This document shows, piece after piece, positions 54,601 through 62,957 of a DNA stretch of 64,000 bases. Position 1 is the stretch's first letter. Each line of letters starts with the position of its first letter. A model generated the notes under the pieces. It had not been told where the DNA came from, searched no databases, and saw only the letters and a program-made list of their open reading frames with translations. Source of the DNA: Planctomycetales bacterium 10988 (GTDB taxonomy: Bacteria; Planctomycetota; Planctomycetia; Pirellulales; Pb10988); contig CP043547.1 in NCBI GenBank assembly GCA_009664345.1, forward strand, positions 2,446,709-2,510,708, in the 5' to 3' direction. Made by a program: the position numbers and the translations under genes.

Positions 54601-56799
54601 CCAATCTCTCAGCTTTGGGAGTCTTATCGAGAAGTCGCCAAAGTCGGCATTCAACCGCAAGTTTCGAACTTGCTCTTCTTCGGCGAAGCCGCGCAAGTCG
54701 CTCATTCCGCCCTATTGAAAGTCCCGCCGGGGCTACCCGATGGCCGTGCTGCTTTCTTCTTGGAATCACTCTCGGAACAATCGATTCCGGTCGCCGAGCC
54801 GAATCGCGATCCGGTCGCCCGCCTCGGAGTGGAGGTCCCTCTCGGTTCGCGGAGTGATGACGAACTGAGCGTTCCCTTCGTCCTGAGTACCCAAGTGCTG
54901 TTGGACAAAGGCCCCAGCATGAATGCCCTGACGCTCTATCGGGGGCATCGCTGGACGACTCCTTTTTATAGTCAGCCGAATCAAGGGACGGAGATCGTTT
55001 ACAATCAGCCCAAGTACCCCGACCCGATCATCACGGCTTACGGGAATGCCCAACGCCCGGCGTCGCTGGTGGTGATTCTGGACTGCTCCGCCAGCATGGC
55101 CCAACCGGCTCAATATGACGAAGGTCGACAAGAAGGCGGGCAAGGGAACAATCGCCCCATCACGCGGATGGATGTTGCCAAGCAGGCCCTCTCCGCGATG
55201 CTTGCTCAGATGTCCCAAAAAGGCAATTACCGCGTCGGCGTTTATTTCTACGGGCACCGGGTCGGGCGAGATACCAGTCGGCCGCCTTATCCCATTTTGG
55301 AACAGACCACTTATGGCCGACCGATTCCGCCGAATTTAATTCCGCCGGAGGATGTCGAAGAAATCTTGCCGCTAGGCCGCTTTGAAGATGCCCAACTCAA
55401 CGAAGTTCAGTCGCTTTTGCAAACCGTCAAAGCCTGGGGAGAGACGCCTCTTTATCTTTCGATTATCGAAGCGATCGGGGCCTTTGCCCAAGAAGACCCT
55501 CAGCGAAATCAAAACATCATCGTCATCACCGATGGCCGAAACGATGTCTACAACGCGACCGATCCGAAGACCTTACAAGATGTCCTCTCCCTGTTGAATC
55601 GGCGAAATATCTCCGTCGATATCGTCGGGTTCCAATTGGAAGATTCTCAGCGGGACGCCGCCGAACGCGAATTCAACCGCATTGCCAGTCAATCCGGTGG
55701 CGATTTCTATCGGGCACAGACCGCGACCAGTTTGCTGCAAGCCCTCCAAAAGCGACTCGGCCCGACACAGTATTATATTAAGGACTCGATGGGTCGGGTG
55801 GTGCTGGATGACAATGCCCGGCAAGTGGGCCGCCAACCGCTGGGGTATCCGGTGCAAATTCCGCTCAATCGCCCCAATGAATTGCGGTTTTCAACGAAGA
55901 ATGAATACAGCGTCTTGGTCGATACCGAAAGTGCCAACGTCCGGTCCGATGTCGAATTGGAAGGAGGCGAAGGTCTCGAACTTTTCCTTACTCCGGATAA
56001 TAAGAAGTTGGTCTTCCGCCGTTACGACAAAGGCGACCCGCTTTTCAGCGACCCGATTCCCAGCCAACCGGAAGCTCCCCGCCGCTTCATTGTCGGGGCA
56101 CACCGGCCGACTTGGTTGCGAGGGGATTTAAACTTCCCCATCTCCTTACAACGGTTCGATGCCACACAGTTCACCCCGCGTCCTCCAGAGGTCTGGATTG
56201 AAATCACTCCGATTCTCTCCGGCGGATTGCCTGGGGATCCTTATACCTTTTATCAAAGAAACTTTGTCGTCGGAGAATCCGTGCCGATCCTCCAAGCGAC
56301 TGCCCGAAGTTGGCCGCAAGCCGCGAAGAAGGCGGATGTCAATTTCTGGTGGAATGAAAGTCGCACGAATCCGAATATGCGGATCAAGGTCAGCGATGCC
56401 ATTGAACGCCAAAAATCCTATCCGGACGGCATGCCGGTGACGGCCATTCCCAACGTCACATTCAAAGTGCAGTTGCGACCGCCTCCAGAAGACAGCCCCA
56501 ACGAACCACTCCGCGTAGTGGTGATCGAGGACTTCACCCAAGATGCCGAAGATATTTACATGATGCGAACGGAGATGAATCCGCCAGCCGCCCAAACGAC
56601 GCACCGCTACGATGCGGAACATCGGCTGGTCGTGCATACCTTCCTCTATCCGAATATCTCCGAATCGATCGTGCAGAACTATCAGATTCTCTTCACCAGC
56701 CGACGGGATATTCAGAAAGACGCCTGGCATGTCGCCAAGCCGCTCCGCATTGATATTCCAGAGCTTACCGACGTAATCCCCTTCAGCACGGGGAATTAG
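51682..56799 (+). CDS. 1705-residue membrane protein with caspase-like and VWA domains
   Basis: The ATG at 51682 lies six bases after AGGGG; an ATG at 51676 has no space for a ribosome site. Residues 1-55 are basic (KKKGWRSKHAKRRP). A single membrane segment spans about 57-80. A caspase-like (peptidase C14) domain lies at about 85-325. The likely catalytic His163 is in VIVLWFSMHG and Cys214 in KLVLFDCNR, 51 residues apart as expected for a caspase fold. A long alpha-helical region follows to about 1080. A VWA domain at about 1128-1345 has the metal-site motif DCSAS (1134-1138) and IIVITDGRNDVY. The C-terminal 350 residues are beta-rich. By topology the large part should be periplasmic. The substrate and trigger are unknown. 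Confidence 0.88.
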   Translation: MTSQVPDSPPDTLPRKKKGWRSKHAKRRPVETQHRWQKTERVPEDINRWRSRRIWYQSKIGLLLALVLGLLGLFIAILVYAPAKTVLITNTSIHYGAPLPPNTYASEDLRRLQALDGDTFDVVALTDQWRSAGVGMRHLELQIQKAVTNNHRQQVIVLWFSMHGAIDDQGEPCLVPPGSQPTNSATWLRVRNVLSLLKTPQVPSEFKKLVLFDCNRIRVDPDLGLVYNDFAEQLIDVVEESGVPNLAVINSVSPGQAAWDSPDLRASVFGFFTQQALQGACDLASEMGNEDQSVSVAEIYRFLRHHVSQWVRKNRQDIQEPMLLPSDAQNFEVSWALNPSFLALDTQPLNNEIPLSVSTKQLDTLWKTHDSLERKASEFPPLKWRDYQQGLMRLEQLALAGMAYESDANSLMVNLNRQASQLKPRSSSLSLAAHNLPLAEKLGRLPESPEEILKLRAHIDPTMEKPKDPPGPTSYPARVKAAWETVLETRDLTPDLLQSILKFVALPSADFAPGLIEHHYLRMLQENLASNAGDWPGTPSLKSGSLLQQSFQSRNLAETLSTPNDVRTHYWLMQQIDQGDTSRRLAEDSLFIGQKPYLIDAEKYWKEAQTTYQSATSREQIVSAAYTARDIARAEIPYLADWLMTPLPPSERKFALDRDREINQKLLPLIDATDELDQLLQNSLQTAAENVEGFQEQTDRVNSQLTSLRQVFFDECNRLASQAPFSPETYRDITSVLAIPLVPATQRNQLRQKALNFSHKLAIGFLPTSTASGERDEILKRLKLAEVESEWSYLDRQTESWKIHPVIRILSTKEQVAFNADLPPRPQNPNATQLAQWRADQLTVTHRRGQAIRRWLGSISSDVQQLLKDSDLRLTDPNQRTFDVRDLRSRAAQQVQKAACYSFPLPPQNPLDELFKFDLHHLLVWQAERTIRDFWGAAEGQPEDFFMQAGAGYLDSSRRLCQSETGLAPLQDKPISQLWESYREVAKVGIQPQVSNLLFFGEAAQVAHSALLKVPPGLPDGRAAFFLESLSEQSIPVAEPNRDPVARLGVEVPLGSRSDDELSVPFVLSTQVLLDKGPSMNALTLYRGHRWTTPFYSQPNQGTEIVYNQPKYPDPIITAYGNAQRPASLVVILDCSASMAQPAQYDEGRQEGGQGNNRPITRMDVAKQALSAMLAQMSQKGNYRVGVYFYGHRVGRDTSRPPYPILEQTTYGRPIPPNLIPPEDVEEILPLGRFEDAQLNEVQSLLQTVKAWGETPLYLSIIEAIGAFAQEDPQRNQNIIVITDGRNDVYNATDPKTLQDVLSLLNRRNISVDIVGFQLEDSQRDAAEREFNRIASQSGGDFYRAQTATSLLQALQKRLGPTQYYIKDSMGRVVLDDNARQVGRQPLGYPVQIPLNRPNELRFSTKNEYSVLVDTESANVRSDVELEGGEGLELFLTPDNKKLVFRRYDKGDPLFSDPIPSQPEAPRRFIVGAHRPTWLRGDLNFPISLQRFDATQFTPRPPEVWIEITPILSGGLPGDPYTFYQRNFVVGESVPILQATARSWPQAAKKADVNFWWNESRTNPNMRIKVSDAIERQKSYPDGMPVTAIPNVTFKVQLRPPPEDSPNEPLRVVVIEDFTQDAEDIYMMRTEMNPPAAQTTHRYDAEHRLVVHTFLYPNISESIVQNYQILFTSRRDIQKDAWHVAKPLRIDIPELTDVIPFSTGN

Positions 56800-57031
56800 G
56801 AGGAGGGGCGAGAGGTGAGGGATCAGGGGTTAGGGAGCTTGATCCCCATACCCCCTCGCTGGCGAAAACTAAAAAGTGCTTTTAGGCTAAAAGGATTTCT
56901 TCGAAATAGTTTTCGATAGGATTGAGATTCTATCGCTAAGAAGATGTTCCTTTGGTGCGACCGAACACTGAAAACCGAACACGCTTCATCACCCTGGTGT
57001 TTGTGCAACCCCGCTAAAGCGAGCTTCTCCC

Positions 57032-58273
57032 CTATTTCCCATGATACCGGCGATTGAACACTTCTGGATCAAATGGGTCTTTCGGAGTGAAAGACGCCGG
57101 GGCTTTCGGAGTGTGCGGCTGTGCGAGTTGTTCTTCGATCGTGAGCCCTCGCTGTTCACGTTCGGGGGCTTCGACATTGATCGGGATGGAATCGGTGCGG
57201 GGGATCGGAGGAGTCGAGTTTTCTTCCACTGCCGAGGTTTGTTGAGTCGCTGGCAAGGAAGAAGTAGAAGCCGTATTCGTCGGCGAGGTGGCTTCCCCCT
57301 GTTCGTTGATTTGTTGCACCGTGGCAACGGCCTTACTGTTCGCAACGTACTGCACCCAATAGGCCAACGCACGATAGCCTTCCCGGTCTTTGATTTCCAT
57401 CGGGGCTTTTTCAGAGCCGCCATGGGCCTCGATTGCCTTGGTCAAAAGTGGACTACTGGTGTAATCGCTTGAATCAATCCAATTCAGGGTCTCTTGCAAA
57501 TTCCGTTGACTCAGACGCAATTGCGGCGGTTGATCGGGCGGCATTCGCCAGAGTTGCCACTTGGCCTCACTGAACGAACCATGACATTGAGCGGTCGAGC
57601 AATGGTTGAGCAGGAGCGGTTGCACCCGTTGGGTATAATAGGCCATCGCCCCTTCGGGAAGTTGCTTGACGAGGGCATCCAATAATTCACCTTCGTTTTG
57701 TTGAGGCGTTCGTTGGGGTTGAAGCATCGTGGGAGATTCCACAGGCATTTCAGTAGTCGTGACCTTCGTGGAAGTCGGTTTAGCTGATTCGGTCGGCGTC
57801 GCGGGCTTCCGTTGGTTTTCAAAAGCCCACCGTAGCTGTCGCTCCAGGATCGGGATTTTGGGGTGATGCGCATCAAGCTCCAAGGAGATACGCAATTCGG
57901 TCGCCGCCTGCCGCAACAGTCGATGCGTCAAACACCATTGAGTCAGTTCAAGGTGATCCTCCACCCTGGTTTGATCCATGGTTTCGCGTTTTCGCCAATA
58001 GCCTTCTTCCAAAGACTGGCAAACGAATTCCACTTGCTGCGAAGTCAGTTGAATTTCACCTTGAGGCAAAACGACGAAGTAGCGATCCCCCGAGCGGCTG
58101 ATTCTTCCGGAAAGAACCTGACCGTTCTTTAAAAAGACCATTCCCTCTTGAGGGCCTAATTGATAATCACTTTCCTGCTGGGCCTGGACCGGAAGTAAAC
58201 TTCCTCCACACAGAACCAGAAATCCGCAGAGAAACAATCGGGCCGCCCTGTGTTGGAATGTCTTCGTGTTCAT
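57032..58273 (-). CDS. Secreted protein with CX4CH motif, unrecognised
   Basis: 413 residues from ATG 58273, where GAGGGACGG lies just upstream and the signal peptide begins; the frame is open to 58306. After the signal peptide (cleavage near VQA-QQE), residues about 33-80 form a small beta domain (GMVFLKNGQVLSGRISRSGDRYFVVLP). Residues 85-155 are helical. A Pro and Thr-rich linker follows. Around residue 225 comes HCSTAQCHGS, a CX4CH variant of the haem-c motif, in a segment like planctomycete cytochrome-type domains. The tail is Pro, Thr and Ser-rich. It converges with the caspase-VWA gene. Haem binding is possible but unproven. Confidence 0.75.
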   Translation of the reverse strand: MNTKTFQHRAARLFLCGFLVLCGGSLLPVQAQQESDYQLGPQEGMVFLKNGQVLSGRISRSGDRYFVVLPQGEIQLTSQQVEFVCQSLEEGYWRKRETMDQTRVEDHLELTQWCLTHRLLRQAATELRISLELDAHHPKIPILERQLRWAFENQRKPATPTESAKPTSTKVTTTEMPVESPTMLQPQRTPQQNEGELLDALVKQLPEGAMAYYTQRVQPLLLNHCSTAQCHGSFSEAKWQLWRMPPDQPPQLRLSQRNLQETLNWIDSSDYTSSPLLTKAIEAHGGSEKAPMEIKDREGYRALAYWVQYVANSKAVATVQQINEQGEATSPTNTASTSSLPATQQTSAVEENSTPPIPRTDSIPINVEAPEREQRGLTIEEQLAQPHTPKAPASFTPKDPFDPEVFNRRYHGK

Positions 58274-58672
58274 ATCCGTCCCTCTTCCGTCTTTCCCATG
58301 TGCCAAGGCGAAGGTATTTGTGTCGAAATCGTAGCGAATATTCTATATTAAGGATACGAGAGTTTTTCACTGAGGCTCTCGGTCCCTTGTTCTCACCGTC
58401 ATGGAGGAAGTTTCAGCCCTGGAAAACTCCAAAAGCTACTATCTTCCTCCAAAAATCTCATTCTGCCAGTACTGAAATAGTTTCAAAAAATGCTAGCATT
58501 GATTGAAAGCTTTACTGATGCGCGACGCGTTTTTAACCGATCTACTTACAATAGTCACCTTCAGTGAGCCTCCCCTTCTTGCGAGGGAGAGAGTAACCGG
58601 AGAAATACGATGTTTCGAGAAACTGGATAGGATTCCAACTTCTCGGTACTCTCGGATGCGGGAATCAATGGC
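58274..58672. other. Intergenic region upstream of fliW
   Basis: About 400 bases between divergent genes. The stretch near 58330-58360 is AT-rich, and TACAAT occurs at 58547-58552. No gene or clear promoter pair was fixed. Confidence 0.35.
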
Positions 58673-59137
58673 ATGGAAGCCGAATCTCACCTTTTGACCA
58701 TCGCTTCAACGCGGTTTGGGGAACTTCAGTTGGAGGAAGATGACCTCCTCTACTTTCCTGACGGACTCTTGGGATTAGAGTCTTGCCAGCGTTGGATTTT
58801 ACTGATCGATTGGGATCATGCCGCTTGTGGATGGTTGCAATCGGCAACGGTGCCGGAAATTGCCCTGGCCGTTGTCAGCCCACGCCGGTTTGTTCCAGAT
58901 TATCAAATTCGAACCACGCCTGCGGAGCTTCAATCCCTACAACTAGAAAATCTTACCGAAGCCCAAGTATTAGTCATTGTCGGTAAAAACAGTTGTGGAC
59001 AAACACTAAATCTGAAAGCTCCTTTGATCTTGAATCCTACCCACCGCCTCGGACGGCAAATTATTGCCAAAGGGGACCTGCCTGTGCGTTATGTCCTGCC
59101 GCTCAGCCCTACCCAATTACTCAAGCTTGCCTCCTAA
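58673..59137 (+). CDS. fliW: Flagellar assembly factor FliW
   Basis: 154 residues, the normal FliW size. The compact beta-rich sequence matches the family: TRFGELQLEEDDLLYFPDGLLGLESCQRWILL near the start, DYQIRTTPAELQSLQL in the middle, and NLKAPLILNPTHRLGRQII then YVLPL near the end. FliW binds CsrA and stops it repressing translation; it also binds flagellin in motile bacteria. csrA follows 324 bases downstream on the same strand, the classic pairing. No flagellar structural genes lie in this window. Confidence 0.92.
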   Translation: MEAESHLLTIASTRFGELQLEEDDLLYFPDGLLGLESCQRWILLIDWDHAACGWLQSATVPEIALAVVSPRRFVPDYQIRTTPAELQSLQLENLTEAQVLVIVGKNSCGQTLNLKAPLILNPTHRLGRQIIAKGDLPVRYVLPLSPTQLLKLAS

Positions 59138-59219
59138 ACGAAGCAAGAGCATTGGAAACCCTTTCGACCTAGGGATTTGGGGAAGAAGGGTATTGTCGAC
59201 ATGAGAAGCGACTCGATTC

Positions 59220-59242
59220 AGGAATCTTTGCCAGGGATTCCT
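59220..59242 (+). terminator. Possible terminator after fliW
   Basis: AGGAATC at 59220-59226 pairs with GATTCCT at 59236-59242, followed by moderately T-rich sequence. Short stem, so tentative. Confidence 0.4.
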
Positions 59243-59267
59243 TCTCTGTTTTATAGTTTGTTATTTT

Positions 59268-59297
59268 TTGCCCAAGAAGCGAAGAAGAAGCTATAAA
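59268..59297 (+). promoter_or_regulatory. Candidate csrA promoter
   Basis: TTGCCC at 59268-59273 and TATAAA at 59292-59297 are separated by 18 bases, a reasonable sigma-70 type arrangement. It lies between the fliW hairpin and the csrA start at 59461. Confidence 0.35.
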
Positions 59298-59460
59298 ATA
59301 GACCTGAAGACACCTTTCAGCTTTTGCCGCGGATCAAGAGGATCAGCGGGAATGCTGACAACGAGCCATGGGACATGCCGCTGCGCCCAGCCATTCGCTC
59401 CGTCCGAATGGAGGGCGTGATTTCGTCCCGACACTAGAAGATTCAAGAGAGGATGATTGG

Positions 59461-59682
59461 ATGCTTGTATTATCGAGGCAACGTGATGAGAGCATCATGA
59501 TCGGTGATCAAATCGTGGTCACCGTGGTGGATGTCCGAGGAGACAAGGTCCGATTAGGCATTAAAGCTCCGGCGAAAATTCCCGTTCATCGCAATGAAAT
59601 CTATGAAGCCATTCAACGAGAAAACCTCGAAGCAGCCAAATTGAAACCTGCCGATACGAAATCCTTTCATCCCCAAGCTTAA
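59461..59682 (+). CDS. csrA: Carbon storage/translation regulator CsrA
   Basis: 73 residues from ATG 59461, where the family always begins (MLVLSRQRDESIMIGDQIVV); the frame is open upstream to 59368. GDKVRLGIKAPAKIPVHRNEIYEAIQRE completes the dimeric beta-fold, including the RNA-contact Leu4 and Arg near 42-44. CsrA binds GGA-containing leaders and blocks ribosome access. Two GGA triplets flank its own start (AGAGGATGATTGGATG), so autoregulation is plausible. FliW, encoded upstream, is its protein antagonist. Confidence 0.96.
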   Translation: MLVLSRQRDESIMIGDQIVVTVVDVRGDKVRLGIKAPAKIPVHRNEIYEAIQRENLEAAKLKPADTKSFHPQA

Positions 59683-59694
59683 TGGAGAACGCCT

Positions 59695-59730
59695 CCCCTT
59701 CCAGAGTTAAAGAGGGATTTCTGGAAGGGG
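59695..59730 (+). terminator. Terminator hairpin after csrA
   Basis: CCCCTTCCAG at 59695-59704 pairs perfectly with CTGGAAGGGG at 59721-59730. The T-rich tail is poor (CATTCACTTCTTTG), so it may be Rho-assisted. Confidence 0.65.
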
Positions 59731-60106
59731 CATTCACTTCTTTGTCGGCCCCCTTGTCAGTTCTTCAGTCCAAGGGGTTTTCTAGCGACTTCTCCGCATT
59801 CATCTCTTCTTACTTAACTCTTGAATGGTGTGAAAGTTAGACGAATTCACATCTCAAGAATTTCTAGAGTTTTTTTGAAAATGGCTCGAAGAATCGTCCC
59901 GCGATGAGTAAAATAAGCAAATAGCTTCATGGGATCGTTTCGTTTCATCATCAAATATCTCAGTGGTCTCTTCCCGATCGGAGACTGTTCCCTTTCTCCT
60001 GCTTCTTCGCTTCCGTGATGGTAGCCCACTGCTGGACACCTCTTCTTCTTGGTCTAGCAAGGGTTTTGAGACCAACCTCGCTCTCCTTCCCTCTCTAGGA
60101 ACTGCA

Positions 60107-61018
60107 ATGTCTTCATCTCTATCCGTGGATCAAAATTCGGTAGCTACGTTAAAGACAACCGAGCAAGAAGGAGCCCCTCCATCCACGACGCCCTTGGTCA
60201 AAGTGGAAAACTTCAGCAAAGCCTATCGCGACTTGATCGCGGTTCATCGGCTGAATTTTGAAATCCAAGCAGGCGAGATTCTTGGTCTCGTCGGTCCGAA
60301 CGGTGCCGGAAAGACCACGACCTTGCGAACCCTGGCGGGAATCATTCCTCCGACTTCCGGGAATCTTTGGGTCGCAGGTCACGACATTTCCGCCGAACCG
60401 GTTGCCGCCAAACAAAAACTCGCCTATGTCCCGGTGGACCCACATCTCTTCGATGCCTTGACCGTGCGTGAACATCTGGAGTTCATGGCTTCGATCTATC
60501 AATTGAAAAATGTGGAAGACGACATCGATCGCCTCCTGGAGCAATTCGATCTCTATGAAAAACGCCAGGCGGTTGTCCAAGAGCTTTCCCGTGGAATGCA
60601 ACAAAAAGTCGCGATCGCCTGTGCCTATCTCCATTCGCCCAAAGTGATTTTCTTCGACGAACCGCTGACCGGACTCGATCCGCGTGGCATTCGTACCTTA
60701 AAAGATTCCATCGTTCGGCAAGCCGAAGAAGGAACCGCGGTCATTCTCAGTTCCCATCTGTTGAATTTGGTGGAGGACCTTTGCACAAGTCTTTTGATTT
60801 TGCATCAAGGGAAACGTCTCTTTTTTGGCTCCATCCGCGAAGTCCGTCAGGCGTTCAAGCACCTTCCTTTGAGCGATGATGCGACGTTAGAAGAAGTTTT
60901 CCTGCATGCCACCGAACATCCGGAGTTGCTCAATGAATTGAAAGGGCTAGAGGAAGTCGCACAACAAACGTCAGCGGAATCGCTTCCCACCCATGAATCC
61001 TCGGAGGGAGAAGGCTAA
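60107..61018 (+). CDS. ABC transporter ATP-binding protein
   Basis: 303 residues from ATG 60107 with AGGA upstream; the frame is open to 59963 but that part has no domain. After a 30-residue Ser and Thr-rich start comes the nucleotide-binding domain: Walker A GPNGAGKTT at 63-71, a Q-loop region, signature ELSRGMQQKV, Walker B VIFFDEPLTGLDP and the switch His in ILSSHLL. The CcmA/NatA-like subgroup pairs with multi-pass permeases for export. The stop TAA overlaps the permease ATG by one base, so the two are translationally coupled. Confidence 0.93.
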   Translation: MSSSLSVDQNSVATLKTTEQEGAPPSTTPLVKVENFSKAYRDLIAVHRLNFEIQAGEILGLVGPNGAGKTTTLRTLAGIIPPTSGNLWVAGHDISAEPVAAKQKLAYVPVDPHLFDALTVREHLEFMASIYQLKNVEDDIDRLLEQFDLYEKRQAVVQELSRGMQQKVAIACAYLHSPKVIFFDEPLTGLDPRGIRTLKDSIVRQAEEGTAVILSSHLLNLVEDLCTSLLILHQGKRLFFGSIREVRQAFKHLPLSDDATLEEVFLHATEHPELLNELKGLEEVAQQTSAESLPTHESSEGEG

Positions 61019-62649
61019 TGCACCCTGCTCTCTTCCGGCTCATTTCTTTACGTGTGCAAGGTGTCGTTCGCCGTATTTTCAATGGCCTGCATACCGTGCG
61101 TGGGCTAGCCTTTCTGGTTTTAGGGCTGGGCGTCTTGGGGGTGTGGATTGCTCCACTCCTCTTATTGCAAACGGTCGATACCCTGATTCCCGTCGATGGA
61201 CGCTCCTTAGGAGATATCATTCCTGCTGGATTGTTTGTTGCCTGCGTGCTGACCGTTCTACTTGGCGATGATACCTCGATCCGTTTTCAACCGGCGGAAG
61301 TTGACTTTCTCTTCTCCGCTCCGATTCCCCGACGAGATTTGATCACTTTCAAACTTTTGTCGCATGTGGCCGGGGCGATCGTGGCCGGGTCTTTTTTCTT
61401 CGTCTGGCTGATTCCATACTCGCCGATGGTTCTGTCCGCCTGGATTGGCTGCATCATGGCGTTTTGGTTTTTGCAGCTTTTTCAAATGACCTTCGTGCTG
61501 GCTTGCACCACTTTTTCCACGATCTCTCAAGGCAAAGTCCGCCTGATTATCGGTGGTGTCTTTCTGGGATTGGTCTCCATCTTTTTGGTAGAGACTTGGA
61601 TCGCCCAAACGGCATCGGGAAGTAGTTGGCTCGCAGCCACCCAAGCCTCTTGGGTAGCCTATCTTGTTCTGCTCCCTTTTGCCGCTTTTGGAAAGATCCT
61701 TACCTCGGAGCGTCTCTTTCCCGAACTGCTTGGCTGGACGCTGCTTGGGGTCGCGATCAACCTGGGAATGACGCTTTTGATTCGCCGCCTCGATTACTAT
61801 TACCTTGAGGCCGCACTCTCCAGCAGTCAGAGGTTCTATCAAATCATTCAACGTGCCCAACGCGGCGGTGCCCTCTCCGCCTTGGTAACGCCATTTTCTT
61901 CGCGGACGAAACTTCCGAAGTTGCCCTTTCTCGGAGGGGCAGGACCGATCGCCTGGCGACAACTCTCGGCTGCGAGCCGCAGCTTGCCCACCGTGTTGGG
62001 AGTTGTCGGGCTTTGTCTCTTTGCCATCTTTACTCCCCTTCTGCTTCCCAAAGCGGATACGGAAGTCGTCGAACTGGCCAAAGTCGCTGCCGGGGCCGCC
62101 GTACTTCAGCTCACGATTCTCTTCACGATGCTCCTTCGTTTTGACTTTCGAGGCGATCTCCACCAGATGGACACGCTCAAGAGCTTACCGATTTCCGCCT
62201 ATTCGATCGTGCTTGGGGAATTATTTGCCCCGATTCTGATTGCCTCCCTTGCTCAGCTCACCCTCCTGACAGGGATGGCGATGCTCTCCGATAATCCGAT
62301 GCTCTTGCTATATGCTTTGTGGTTTGTCATTCCTTTGAACTTCCTCTTTTTCGGCCTGGAAAACCTTCTCTTCTTGCTCTTTCCGGTCCGCTCGGTGATG
62401 TTCAATCCCGGCGATATTCAAGGTTTCGGGCATAATGTCGTCATGTTTGCCGTCAAAATGATGCTGCTAACGGTCTGCCTAACGATCGCATTCCTTCTCG
62501 GTGGCATGGCTTATGTAGCTTTTAAAAGCAACGTAGATGTCTTCGTTGGCGTCAGTTGGACCATCATCACTCTCTTTGCCTTAAGTACTTTGCCACTCAT
62601 CGCTTGGGCGTTTCAACGATTCGATCCGAGTATGGATCATCCTACTTAG
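61018..62649 (+). CDS. ABC exporter permease, 543 residues
   Basis: The ATG overlaps the stop of the ATPase gene. About twelve hydrophobic segments are spread over the length. The cytoplasmic motif FQPAEVDFLFSAPIPRRDLITFKLL is typical of the putative ABC exporter family (PF16962-like), in which it occurs after the second membrane segment. The second half, QMDTLKSLPISAYSIVLGELFAPILI, repeats the same kind of coupling segment, which suggests an internal duplication. The exported substrate is unknown. There is no third gene, so the pair should form the full transporter. Confidence 0.85.
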   Translation: MHPALFRLISLRVQGVVRRIFNGLHTVRGLAFLVLGLGVLGVWIAPLLLLQTVDTLIPVDGRSLGDIIPAGLFVACVLTVLLGDDTSIRFQPAEVDFLFSAPIPRRDLITFKLLSHVAGAIVAGSFFFVWLIPYSPMVLSAWIGCIMAFWFLQLFQMTFVLACTTFSTISQGKVRLIIGGVFLGLVSIFLVETWIAQTASGSSWLAATQASWVAYLVLLPFAAFGKILTSERLFPELLGWTLLGVAINLGMTLLIRRLDYYYLEAALSSSQRFYQIIQRAQRGGALSALVTPFSSRTKLPKLPFLGGAGPIAWRQLSAASRSLPTVLGVVGLCLFAIFTPLLLPKADTEVVELAKVAAGAAVLQLTILFTMLLRFDFRGDLHQMDTLKSLPISAYSIVLGELFAPILIASLAQLTLLTGMAMLSDNPMLLLYALWFVIPLNFLFFGLENLLFLLFPVRSVMFNPGDIQGFGHNVVMFAVKMMLLTVCLTIAFLLGGMAYVAFKSNVDVFVGVSWTIITLFALSTLPLIAWAFQRFDPSMDHPT

Positions 62650-62957
62650 TGGCTCCCGGAGAAGGAGAGCCTTTCATCGATCGAACCCGCCATGGTCAAT
62701 AAAAAAGCCATTGAATAGCTTGCTAACTCAACTTTTCTTGGGAAAAAGCAATTCCTACCCTTGTCAGTCCTACCTTGGCCCTTCAACAATAAGTAATGAC
62801 ATCACGCCCAACGACCAAGATATCCATTCTTCAAGTCAGGTAGGAAGTGTCAAAGGAACCACCGCCTTTGAGAAGTCTAACAGGGGAGACCTCTCATTGA
62901 GGCGACGTTCCTGCTCGGTTTACCCTTTTTCTGACATAACTTTCAAAGGATGTATGT
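62650..62957. other. Intergenic region before the right-edge gene
   Basis: About 310 bases. GGCTC/GAGCC near 62652-62672 could form a weak hairpin after the permease. No gene or repeat copy I would trust was seen; promoter sequence is expected. Confidence 0.35.
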
